64,000 nucleotides of DNA from contig CANPDB010000001.1 of the NCBI GenBank assembly GCA_947572725.1, positions 1 through 64,000 on the forward strand. Reading direction: 5' to 3'. Both the position numbers and the translations under genes were made by a program. Positions 37,947-45,721 of the stretch are shown piece by piece (within the stretch, counting starts at the first letter, position 1; each line of letters opens with the position of its first letter). Below the pieces are notes generated by a model. That model was not told the DNA's origin and made no database searches. It saw only the letters and a list, made by a program, of their open reading frames with translations. Source of the DNA: an uncultured Clostridium sp. GTDB lineage: Bacteria > Bacillota > Clostridia > TANB77 > CAG-508.

Positions 37947-37979
37947 TTTTGTTCCTTTCTAGTTTTTTTCAATTATATC

Positions 37980-38021
37980 AAAAAAAGTTTTAAAAGACTA
38001 CCCTTTTAAAACTTTTTTTAT
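37980..38021. terminator. Strong terminator after the tandem OB-fold gene
   Basis: AAAAAAAGTTTTAAAAG paired with CTTTTAAAACTTTTTTT, right behind the stop at 38026. Confidence 0.8.
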
Positions 38022-38025
38022 TTTA

Positions 38026-38727
38026 TTATACAGCTTCTTGTTCAGTTGTATCTGTTTCTTGTTCATTCTTGCTTTCTTCTACTACTTCTAAGCTACCTAC
38101 TGATACCTCATAAGCAACTCTTTGTTCTACTGTACCATCTTCAAATTTCTTTTCGTAAGTTCTAGATTGAACTCTACCTACTATTTTTACTTGTGTTCCC
38201 ACTTCTACATCTTGGCAGAATCTAGCATTTCTTCCCCATGCAATACATGGTATGTAATCAGATTTGTTATAAGCTCTATTTACTGCAAGTAAAATATCAG
38301 ATATTTCTCTTCCAAATGGTGTTTGTCTATAAATTGGTTTTTTGCATATATAACCTACTAATACTACTTCGTTTGTTACTATGTCTTTTTTTACAATTTC
38401 ATTTTCTTCTTCATTTTGATTTTCTTCTACTTCCATAATGTCTTTTGTAAATACTGTTAATACTAATTTGTTTCTTCCATTGTCATAACTATTGTATGAT
38501 CTAAATTGACCTTTTACTAATAGTGTTTTTCCTTCTTGTAACATATCGTCTTTGATTAGTCTTTCTGATACTGTAACTGGTATAATGTCGGCATTTCCGC
38601 TTAAACGATCTATTGATAAGTCGAAAATGTAAAAACTTTCTCCATATATTTCATGACTAAATCTTTTTTCTCCTGTAACTTTCCCAACTAATGTTAAATA
38701 GTTGTTTTCTAAATAATTTGTATCCAA
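38026..38727 (-). CDS. Tandem OB-fold SSB-like protein
   Basis: 233 residues starting at TTG 38727 (AGGGAGGAATAAAA upstream). Two SSB-like OB folds: 9-95 (LVGKVTGEKRFSHEI ... LLVKGQFRSY) and 110-210 (VVLVGYICKKPIYRQTPFGR ... ILLAVNR, PCIAWGRNARFC, VKIVGRVQSRTY). An acidic tail (ETDTTEQEAV) is present but lacks the DDLPF tip. A second single-strand-binding protein beside the canonical ssb at 26713. The tandem form is common in Clostridia. Confidence 0.8.
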   Translation of the reverse strand: MDTNYLENNYLTLVGKVTGEKRFSHEIYGESFYIFDLSIDRLSGNADIIPVTVSERLIKDDMLQEGKTLLVKGQFRSYNSYDNGRNKLVLTVFTKDIMEVEENQNEEENEIVKKDIVTNEVVLVGYICKKPIYRQTPFGREISDILLAVNRAYNKSDYIPCIAWGRNARFCQDVEVGTQVKIVGRVQSRTYEKKFEDGTVEQRVAYEVSVGSLEVVEESKNEQETDTTEQEAV

Positions 38728-38863
38728 TTTTATTCCTCCCTATATTTTAATTTTCATCTGTATTTTTATTTACGTACTGTTGAATTACAGTTATTATTAT
38801 ACAACATTTTTTTGGTTTTGTCTACATAAAAAGTTAATTTTTATAAAAAAAGTTAGATTTTTC

Positions 38864-39376
38864 CTATATTTCATAAATTATGTCATAAGCATAAATTGTT
38901 AAAATGATATAAATTATCATTATTTCATAGGTTTTAGAATTACTATCTTTTATTTTTATTCTTTTTTCTTCTACTTCTAATAGTTTATTCTTTTTGTTTT
39001 TTATATTTCTTTGTATATATATTAATATGTCTGTTTCACTTATACTTGAGACTGTTATTGTTGATTTTTGGTTTAGTCCATACGTAATAATATTTGCTTT
39101 TTCTTCTCTTAGTATGTGAAATGTTTGGTTAATATCTGTATTTAAAAGTATATATTCTGCATTTATACAGATTTTTTTTAAGTTACTTTCATAATTTTTT
39201 AGTTTTTCTACTTCATTATTAATAATAATTGTTTCAAATTTGATATTTTTTATATTTTCTATGCTTTTGCTGTTGATATGAATTAAGTTCAATTGTTTTT
39301 TTGTGTCCTTTTCTTTTATTTTTTCTTTAATGTTTTCAAAACATTTATTATCTGAAATAACTCCAATAAATGACAT
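38864..39376 (-). CDS. Unknown protein with Mur-ligase-like segment
   Basis: 170 residues; GGGGAGAAAGA precedes the ATG. The segment NIITYGLNQKSTITVSSIS resembles the loop of Mur ligases and cyanophycin-synthetase-like proteins that follows the central domain, but no ATP site is present. The C-terminus is hydrophobic (IMIIYIILTIYAYDIIYE). It lies directly downstream of the tandem OB-fold gene. Function unknown. Confidence 0.45.
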   Translation of the reverse strand: MSFIGVISDNKCFENIKEKIKEKDTKKQLNLIHINSKSIENIKNIKFETIIINNEVEKLKNYESNLKKICINAEYILLNTDINQTFHILREEKANIITYGLNQKSTITVSSISETDILIYIQRNIKNKKNKLLEVEEKRIKIKDSNSKTYEIMIIYIILTIYAYDIIYEI

Positions 39377-39483
39377 TCTTTCTCCCCTTATTTATTTATA
39401 ATGTTATTATTTCCTCAATTGGTAATTTTATACACTTCTATTCTTATCTTCTATAATGAGTTATGTGCTAATAAATATTAATT

Positions 39484-40263
39484 TTATTTCTTTACTTGTG
39501 TTCCATTATTATTAATTGAATAATTTTCTTGATAAATTAAATCTGATACTTTTACTACTTCTAGTCCTTTTTCTTTTATGTTTTTTAATAGCATATCTAA
39601 ACTATCTGCTGTATGTTTTGTTCCATTATGACTTAGTATAATATCTCCTGCTTTTATTTTGTCTTTTAGTCGTACCCATATTTCATTTCCTGTAATTCCT
39701 GTATAATCTAATGTATCTAAATTCCATTGTATGGTGTAATATCCTTTATCTTGTGCTGCTTTTATTACTGTATCATTGTATTCTCCATATGGTGCTCTAT
39801 ATATTTTTGTTTTACTTCCTGTTACTTTTTCAATTTTTTGATTACTTTTTTCTATTTCTTCTATATTTTCTTCGTAACTTAAGTTATTTACATGTGGATG
39901 TGTGTCACTATGACTTGCTATTTCATGACCTGCTTCGTGAATCTTTTTTACTGCTTCTGGAAATTTTTCTATCCAATCTCCTACCATAAAAAATGTAATT
40001 TTTGTGTTGTTCTCTTCTAATATTCTTAAAATATTATTTATATCATTATCGTTCCAAGCACAGTTCATTGTGAATGCTACCTTTTTTTCTGTAGTTTCTA
40101 CATTATAAATAGGTAATAGTTTTTGTGCTGTACTTGATGTTTGTACTGTATTTATTTCGTTAGTTGTATTGTGCAGACTCCCTGCTATACAAAATAGTAG
40201 AACAACTGTCACAATTGATACTGTATATGTGCATATTTTTTGTTTGTTGAATACGAAAAACAT
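39484..40263 (-). CDS. Polysaccharide deacetylase, PdaB/YlxY type
   Basis: 259 residues from ATG 40263 (GGAGG eight bases upstream). N-terminal TM anchor (10-30), then a NodB domain: first motif VAFTMNCAWND (the usual Asp-Asp pair replaced, as in PdaB-like proteins), metal motif SHSDTHPH, RAPYGEYND and a final LSHNG-type loop. PdaB acts in spore cortex maturation. The ribosome binding site lies in a hairpin (40264-40322). Confidence 0.85.
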   Translation of the reverse strand: MFFVFNKQKICTYTVSIVTVVLLFCIAGSLHNTTNEINTVQTSSTAQKLLPIYNVETTEKKVAFTMNCAWNDNDINNILRILEENNTKITFFMVGDWIEKFPEAVKKIHEAGHEIASHSDTHPHVNNLSYEENIEEIEKSNQKIEKVTGSKTKIYRAPYGEYNDTVIKAAQDKGYYTIQWNLDTLDYTGITGNEIWVRLKDKIKAGDIILSHNGTKHTADSLDMLLKNIKEKGLEVVKVSDLIYQENYSINNNGTQVKK

Positions 40264-40322
40264 AAAAAATCCCTCCAAGTTAAAGCTCTTTTAATTGTAT
40301 GCTTTTTCTTGAAGGAAAATTC
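40264..40322 (-). promoter_or_regulatory. Terminator-like hairpin containing the deacetylase ribosome binding site
   Basis: On the minus strand TTCCTTCAAG pairs with CTTGGAGGGA (10 bp, two G-U), with an inner AAAGC/GCTTT stem. GGAGG is in the 3' arm, followed by T6 and the ATG. Confidence 0.55.
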
Positions 40323-40386
40323 TAATTTATTTCATTTTCTTCTAAATCAACTAATACCATAATTTAAGCTACAATAGATAACCATT

Positions 40387-41697
40387 TTAGTTATCTATTA
40401 ACATTAATTTTTCCAAATATTCCACCATAAATAATGGTATATTAATCAAATTATCATCTTTATTTAAATTTTTCATTGAAAATCTAATCCTTATCTTTGG
40501 TTTATTAATTTGATTATAAACCTTTAAACTAGTATTATTCACACTTTTACCAGCTTTAACTTCAATAGGAATTATTTCATTTTGATATTGAATTATAAAA
40601 TCTATTTCATATCTATTATCAAATGTATAGTAATATGGTTTTAGTCCATTTGCAATTAATGTCTGTAATACATAATTTTCTGTTAAAGCTCCTTTAAATT
40701 CTTGAAATAATTTATCCTCTTCTATGATAATTTTACTATTTAAATCTGTTTTCTTTCTCAATAAGCCTACATCATTTAAATACATTTTAAATGATGCCAA
40801 ATCATTATAGCTAATAAGTGGCATGCTAGGTTTTGTTATATTATATATTTTATTTACTACATTTGCATCTCTTAACCAATTTACAGCACCTTCATATTCC
40901 CTTGCTCTAGCTCCATCTTTTGCAACTTGATACAAAAATTTCTTGTTCACTTTTGATATTTGAGATGGTATACTATTCCAAATTATAGAAATTCTATTAG
41001 CTTCTACATTTGTAGTGTGTTTAGAAAAATCACTCTCATAAGATTTTAAAATGTTATCTTGTATTTTATTTACTTTTTCCATATCTTTATATTTTATCCA
41101 TGAAGCTACAACCTCTGGCATACCTCCTATTATAAAATATGCTTTTAGTTTTTCACTTAATTTATTAAAAAATATGTCTGGAATGTTCTCTATTTTTTTA
41201 ATTGAATTCATATAATCAACTAAATTTTTTTGTCCGTCTGCCTCTAAAAACTCTGTAAATGTCATTGGATACATATCTAGAAAGTCTACTTTACCTACTG
41301 GAAAAGATGTATGCGATAATCTGATTCCAAGCAATGAACCTGCACTTATTATATGATACTCTTTGGCTTCTTCTTCAAAATATTTTAGTGAATTTAATGC
41401 GTTTGGACATTCTTGTATTTCATCAAAAACAATTAGTGTTTTTTCTGGTACAATTGCTTTTCCATAAACAAAAGCCAATTGTTCTAATATACTTGTTGGA
41501 TCTTTTGTATTTTCAAACATATTGTGTAATTGTATGTCATGATCAAAGTTAAAATAGGCAACTCCATCATAGTTTTCTTCTCCAAATTGTTTTATTATAT
41601 ATGTTTTTCCAACTTGTCTTGCTCCTCGTAGTATTAAAGGTTTCCTTTCTTTATCTTTTTTCCATTTTATTAATTCTTCCATTATTTTTCTATGCAT
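40387..41697 (-). CDS. AAA_14/DUF4143 ATPase
   Basis: 436 residues from ATG 41697 (AGGAG nine bases upstream; the ATG three codons earlier is too close to it). Walker A GARQVGKTY at about 27, Walker B LIVFDEIQEC at about 88, DUF4143 region with YEIDFIIQYQNEIIPIEVKAG, a PD-(D/E)xK-like core. Closer to the classic DUF4143 type than the 20408 protein. Confidence 0.87.
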   Translation of the reverse strand: MHRKIMEELIKWKKDKERKPLILRGARQVGKTYIIKQFGEENYDGVAYFNFDHDIQLHNMFENTKDPTSILEQLAFVYGKAIVPEKTLIVFDEIQECPNALNSLKYFEEEAKEYHIISAGSLLGIRLSHTSFPVGKVDFLDMYPMTFTEFLEADGQKNLVDYMNSIKKIENIPDIFFNKLSEKLKAYFIIGGMPEVVASWIKYKDMEKVNKIQDNILKSYESDFSKHTTNVEANRISIIWNSIPSQISKVNKKFLYQVAKDGARAREYEGAVNWLRDANVVNKIYNITKPSMPLISYNDLASFKMYLNDVGLLRKKTDLNSKIIIEEDKLFQEFKGALTENYVLQTLIANGLKPYYYTFDNRYEIDFIIQYQNEIIPIEVKAGKSVNNTSLKVYNQINKPKIRIRFSMKNLNKDDNLINIPLFMVEYLEKLMLIDN

Positions 41698-41875
41698 TTG
41701 TATCATCTCCTATACATATATTATAACATATATAAAAAATAAATACACGTTTTTTTAAATATTTATTTTATATCTTACACATTTTTATTATTTTTTTACA
41801 GTCAGTTTACACATTATTCGTTAATTTCGTATTAAAATGTATTTTATTTTTAAAAGTAAAGACCCACCTCTTTTC

Positions 41876-42068
41876 AGAGATGAGCCCACCGACTCATATT
41901 AAAATATGAGTCCTCGACTCTATTCAGAGTCTTTGCTTGAAGTTTCTTCAGTAGCCGTAGGTTCCCACATCTGGGTATCCCAGTCTTTGCATATGCTACC
42001 ATTATTGAGCTTTTCAAAAAAGCTCTTCAGTGTCTGGGTCATTTTGTCACTCCCTTCTGTAATTTGAT
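41876..42068 (-). ncRNA. Candidate structured RNA, possibly raiA-motif-like
   Basis: Transcribed from a strong promoter. The minus strand carries successive hairpins: GAGCTTTT/AAAAGCTC, CTGGG/CCCAG, GAAGAAACTTC, GACTC/GAGTC, GACTCATATT/AATATGAGTC, CTCT/AGAG. AAAGAC near 41927 can close with GTCTTT near 41870. GC content is clearly higher than in the surroundings. A 40-codon ORF (41920-42042, MTQTLKSFFEKLNNGSI...) with GGGAGTG before its ATG could instead be coding. The CGGTGGGCTCATCTCT..AGAGGTGGGTCTTT end reminds me of the raiA RNA motif, which needs a covariance search. Confidence 0.5.
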
Positions 42069-42074
42069 AATTCT

Positions 42075-42103
42075 ATTATACCACATTATGTATAATTTTT
42101 CAA
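42075..42103 (-). promoter_or_regulatory. Strong promoter of the structured RNA
   Basis: On the minus strand TTGAAA (42103-42098), exactly 17 bases, then a perfect TATAAT (42080-42075). Confidence 0.8.
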
Positions 42104-42213
42104 TCTTAACTGGCAAAAATGTAAATATTTGACAAAACTTATCAACTTTCTACAAATTTTTCATACTATATAATAAACAACAAATATGTTGTAATTTGAA
42201 AGGAATGATAAAT

Positions 42214-42459
42214 ATGGAAATGGAAGGTAAAAAACCTTATTGCCCAGTTTTAGACGTTGATGGAGTTATTTCAGGAGGAAAACAATTTGACCTTGACATC
42301 ACTTTACCAGAAGATAATCGTGATGTAATTTATGGTGTTGTTAAAAACTGTTTCAAAGAACCAGTTTGTGACGCTGTTGTTAAATTAGTTGAAGTTGTTT
42401 GTGAACATGGTAAAGAAGAAAGAAGACCTATTGGCCATACTTTATTTGATAATTCCTAA
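42214..42459 (+). pseudogene. Cysteine-rich protein gene, N-terminal part, split by element 2
   Basis: From ATG 42214 (AAAGGA upstream) the frame encodes MEMEGKKPYCPVLDVDGV, then a carboxypeptidase-regulatory/prealbumin-like domain (GVVKNCFKEPVCDAVVKLVE). It runs into the element at the TGATAA junction and stops seven bases later. Joined to 59994-60240 the frame continues smoothly (RPIGHTLF then DKEGEFVFGPL). The native product would be a Cys-rich protein of about 160 residues, perhaps a spore or surface protein (inference). Confidence 0.85.
42447..42452. other. Left attachment site of element 2 (TGATAA core)
   Basis: TGATAA here is repeated at 59991-59996. Recombination at the shared GA removes the element and restores the open gene. 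Just inside both ends is an inverted AAGTACAAC (42459-42467 and 59962-59970), typical of serine recombinase half sites. Confidence 0.85.
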
Positions 42460-42492
42460 AGTACAACTTTTTAATAGTAGTCTTCTTCCTTC

Positions 42493-44096
42493 CTACTTAC
42501 ATTCCATAAACTTATATTTAATTTTTATTTTCTTATCTTTGTAATATTCTATCCTATCAATTAGCTTATTTAATAATTCTTGGTTTTGGTCTAAACTTTC
42601 CATATTCAAGCATTGTTCAGCTATTTTCTTAATGTACCTATAATCAATAACTTTTTCATTATTAGCTTTTTCTAGTTCTTTTCTTAAATCGTTAATTTTA
42701 CTTAAGCTACTTTCTTTTTTTTCTTGATATGATTTATAAAACCTTGAAAAGTCTTCTGCACTTATTATTTCCTCTAGTTTGTCTGAATATATCTGTTCAA
42801 CCTTTTTTTCAATTTTCTTGACTTCCTTTTCCAATTTTTCAATTTGTCTTTTTATTAAAGTCTTTTTACTATTTGAAGTTTCTTTTGCTTGTTCATATAT
42901 ACTGGTTAGGTCTCCTTTTGAAAATACAATTTTTGAGCATTCTTCTTTAATAGCTTTTTCTACTAATGGAATTACAACGCTTGATGCAATTCTACCATTA
43001 TCGCATACATGATAATCATTGCTTTTTTTACCACAAATAAAATATTGATGTGTATGTATTTCTCCTGACTTTACTTGTCTTTTATGTGTCTTTAAACTTG
43101 CTTTTCCTCCACAATGTCCACAATACATAAATTGTTTTATTGGATTATAATTCTTTCTTTCTCTGCATTTATTACCATTTGCTAATTTTGTTTGTACTTC
43201 TTCAAAAGTTTTTTTATCTATAATTGGTTCATGTTGGTTCTCTACATAGTACCATTCTTTTTTAGGAACTTTTATTCTTGTTTTTACTTTATGATTAACT
43301 TTGTAACTTTTATGTCCTATAATTGTTCCTACATATACCTTTTCTTTTAGTAATCTATATATAGCTCCCTTATTCCATTTATGAGAACATTTTTTGTATC
43401 TTTCTGTATCAAGATGTTTACTTGGAGATGGTATGTTTTCGTCATTTAAAAGTTTAGCTATTTTTGGTGTTCCAACACCTTGTAAATACAATTCAAAAAT
43501 TCTTTTTACAATAGGTGCTGTTTCTTCGTTTATAATTAAATGATTTTTAATATTAGGGTCTTTCATATATCCATAAGGTGCATACGGTGCTAAATATTCT
43601 CCTTTTTCTTGTTTTCTATGTTTTACAGCTTTTATTTTATTTGAAATATCTAGGCTGTAGTAATCATTAAAACTTAACTTAAATGTCATGAAATTCAAAC
43701 CAGAAGACGTTTTTGTATCAACCGTATCTCCGTATAGCAATATATCTTATATTATTAGAAGGTAAATATCTCTCTAGGTAATATCCGTGTGTCAATATGG
43801 TCTCTTCCAAATCTTGATAAGTCTTTTGTTATTACACAATTTATTCTTTTTTTGTCTACATCTTCTATCATTCTTTTAAAACTAGGTCTGTCGAAATTAG
43901 TTCCAGTATATCCATCATCAACATATTCTTCTACAAATTCTAAATCCTCATGTTCTTCTATAAAATTTTGAATAAGGTCTCTTTGGTTCTCTACTGATTC
44001 ACTTTCTCCGTCGTCTCCATCTTCTTTTGAAAGCCTTATATAGATACCTACTTGGTAAATCTCCTCTCCATTCATAACTACACCTACCTTTCTCAT
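42493..44096 (-). CDS. Large serine recombinase (integrase) with two +1 CGG frameshifts
   Basis: 533 residues when the C of the in-frame CGG codons at 43787-43785 and 43732-43730 is skipped. Catalytic domain: GIYIRLSKEDGDD (nucleophile Ser about 23), DGYTGTNFDRPSF, TKDLSRFGRDHIDT then GYYLERYLPSNN across site 1, RYIAI then GDTVDT across site 2. Then the recombinase domain, zinc ribbon (YCGHCGGKASL) and coiled coil. In triplet reading the protein is cut after about 113 residues at the DTGYY motif. Both corrected spots give the family consensus D-T-G-Y-Y and A-I-G-D-x-V-D-T. It integrates and excises the element at GA cores. Confidence 0.9.
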
Positions 44097-44178
44097 TTAA
44101 GAGAGGAGTAATCTATCATTAATATATAGCCATTTTATATGGTCTATTTTGAAATGTATATAGATTACTTCAATTTTC

Positions 44179-44289
44179 TTAAATTTCTTTTTGGTTTAGT
44201 GTATCTATGAGTTTTTGCTTTATATATTCTGATAAGATTTCTTTTAAGTCTTGTTCTCCATATTCTATAATTACTTGCTTATCTTCCAT
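44179..44289 (-). CDS. Small TnpW-like protein, 36 aa
   Basis: AGGTGATACTAA precedes the ATG at 44289. A short acidic/amphipathic peptide (YGEQDLKEILSEYIKQKLI). Its position upstream of the recombinase and its size match the TnpW-like peptide at 318-428. Confidence 0.5.
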   Translation of the reverse strand: MEDKQVIIEYGEQDLKEILSEYIKQKLIDTLNQKEI

Positions 44290-44339
44290 TTAGTATCACC
44301 TATAAAAGGTTTATTCAATGTGCCAATAGCTTATTACTT

Positions 44340-44429
44340 CTATTCTCTATTGAATATTGCCTTTATTGTAGTAATTCTATGTTTGCATTGGTTCATATTA
44401 AATTTTAAAATATTTCTTTTATCGTTCAT
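44340..44429 (-). CDS. Small hypothetical peptide, 29 aa
   Basis: GAAAGGTTGATAAAAA precedes the ATG at 44429. The peptide MNDKRNILKFNMNQCKH... is basic. Real translation is plausible from the ribosome binding site only. Confidence 0.3.
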   Translation of the reverse strand: MNDKRNILKFNMNQCKHRITTIKAIFNRE

Positions 44430-44470
44430 TTTTTATCAACCTTTCTGTTTCATGATTTTATATTTTCTAG

Positions 44471-44520
44471 TCATTTAAGATATTGAAACATAAAATTATA
44501 TTATCCAATACCTTAAATGA
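44471..44520 (-). terminator. Hairpin after the replication operon
   Basis: TCATTTAAGaTATTG paired with CAATAcCTTAAATGA, downstream of the gene ending at 44544. No clear T-run. Confidence 0.5.
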
Positions 44521-44543
44521 CTTCTGATTAATTCTTGTTATTT

Positions 44544-45215
44544 TTAGATTATTTGGTTAGGGTCGTATTCTTCTTCTCCTACACCAGTTACTTTTTTAAC
44601 TGTATCTATTACCCTAACCATTATTTTTAAGTTAGGATATTCTTTAAGTTGCTTTTTCAAATTTTCCTCTCTTTGTCTTGCATATTCAATGTCTGCTCCG
44701 ACTTTTCCCTTTGACTTGTAATCTTCTTTAATTTTTTCCCATAGCTTTTTATCTTTATGAGTTAATCTTATGTTTTCCTTTCTAATGTCGTCTAAATCTC
44801 CGTTTAGATGTATCATTTCATATTTTAATAATGGATTTGATGTAGTCCATGTTTCGTATTCTTCTTTTGGAATTATATCGTATGCTACAATTCCATAATA
44901 CATTAACGGTTTATCAAATGTTGGTGTTAATGCTGACAATGTGTTGTATCTATCTTTTAATGGTCTAAGGCTTGTCCCCTCTTTTATTAATCTTTCTAAT
45001 GTATCTTTTGGAACAATAGCCATTCTCTCTCCTACTTTAGTGTCTACTTTTATATTATAATATCCGTCTTTTCTTTTTCGTATATTGCCTTTTTTGGTTT
45101 TTGTTAGTTTTCTCTCTTTTCCTTTTCCTTCAAATGCTACTTCCTCTCCGTCTATTCCCTCGATAAATGTTTTTACCTCTAAATCCTCTTTGTGATTTTT
45201 TAAATTTTCACTCAT
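44544..45215 (-). CDS. HNH-fold-like protein of the element
   Basis: 223 residues; AGGAATAAAA precedes the ATG. Residues 125-155 read like the beta-beta-alpha zone of HNH endonucleases (IHLNGDLDDIRKENIRLT), but the first two catalytic His are absent, so an inactive or diverged relative is likely. N-terminus KRKDGYYNIKVDTKVGERMAIV. Last gene of the primase operon. Function uncertain. Confidence 0.5.
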   Translation of the reverse strand: MSENLKNHKEDLEVKTFIEGIDGEEVAFEGKGKERKLTKTKKGNIRKRKDGYYNIKVDTKVGERMAIVPKDTLERLIKEGTSLRPLKDRYNTLSALTPTFDKPLMYYGIVAYDIIPKEEYETWTTSNPLLKYEMIHLNGDLDDIRKENIRLTHKDKKLWEKIKEDYKSKGKVGADIEYARQREENLKKQLKEYPNLKIMVRVIDTVKKVTGVGEEEYDPNQII

Positions 45216-45217
45216 TT

Positions 45218-45652
45218 TTATTCCTCCATTTCTATTTCTTTAATATTTTCTAATGTCAAATCTTCTTCGTCTGACATCTCTTTTATTTTTCCTTTAGTTC
45301 TTAATCCATATTGCTTACAAAGTTTTTCTCTTAATTTGCTTGTTTCTTCTTCTATCTCTTCTTGTATCTTATTCTTTTGTATCAATTCTTTTTCTAACTT
45401 TCTAACTTCTCTTGCAACTTTAAATTCTCTCTGTTCCCTCAAATCTCTGTTTATTTTTGTGTAGTCTGATGGTAGCATAATTTTTTTAAAGTAGTTATAA
45501 TTAGATTTTTTCTGTTTTGTTTCGTCTCTTAATTGTTTTATTTCTACAACTTTTTTTAAAATTGAATTGATTTCTTTTCTTTCTTCTTGTCTTAATTTTA
45601 CCAATTTTGCTTTTTGTAGAAATTCTTTAATTTCTAAATCTCTGTCTTTCAT
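45218..45652 (-). CDS. Coiled-coil protein of the element
   Basis: 144 residues; GGAGGTAAAA precedes the ATG. Almost entirely charged helix (residues 1-110), typical of a coiled coil. It lies two bases upstream of the next gene. No family recognised. Confidence 0.5.
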   Translation of the reverse strand: MKDRDLEIKEFLQKAKLVKLRQEERKEINSILKKVVEIKQLRDETKQKKSNYNYFKKIMLPSDYTKINRDLREQREFKVAREVRKLEKELIQKNKIQEEIEEETSKLREKLCKQYGLRTKGKIKEMSDEEDLTLENIKEIEMEE

Positions 45653-45721
45653 TTTTACCTCCTAATCAATGGTACACATTATCACAAAAAACACATATTT
45701 TTTTAATAAAGCAATTATCTT

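Noticed and set aside
41891..41912. GACTCATATT/AATATGAGTC as a simple terminator of the small ORF
   Set aside because: It lacks a following T-run and is embedded in a longer chain of hairpins, so I treat it as part of the structured RNA.
42480..44100. Two separate recombinase genes
   Set aside because: The two ORFs are the N- and C-terminal parts of one protein; the second has no start of its own, and the frames join exactly by skipping the C of two CGG codons.
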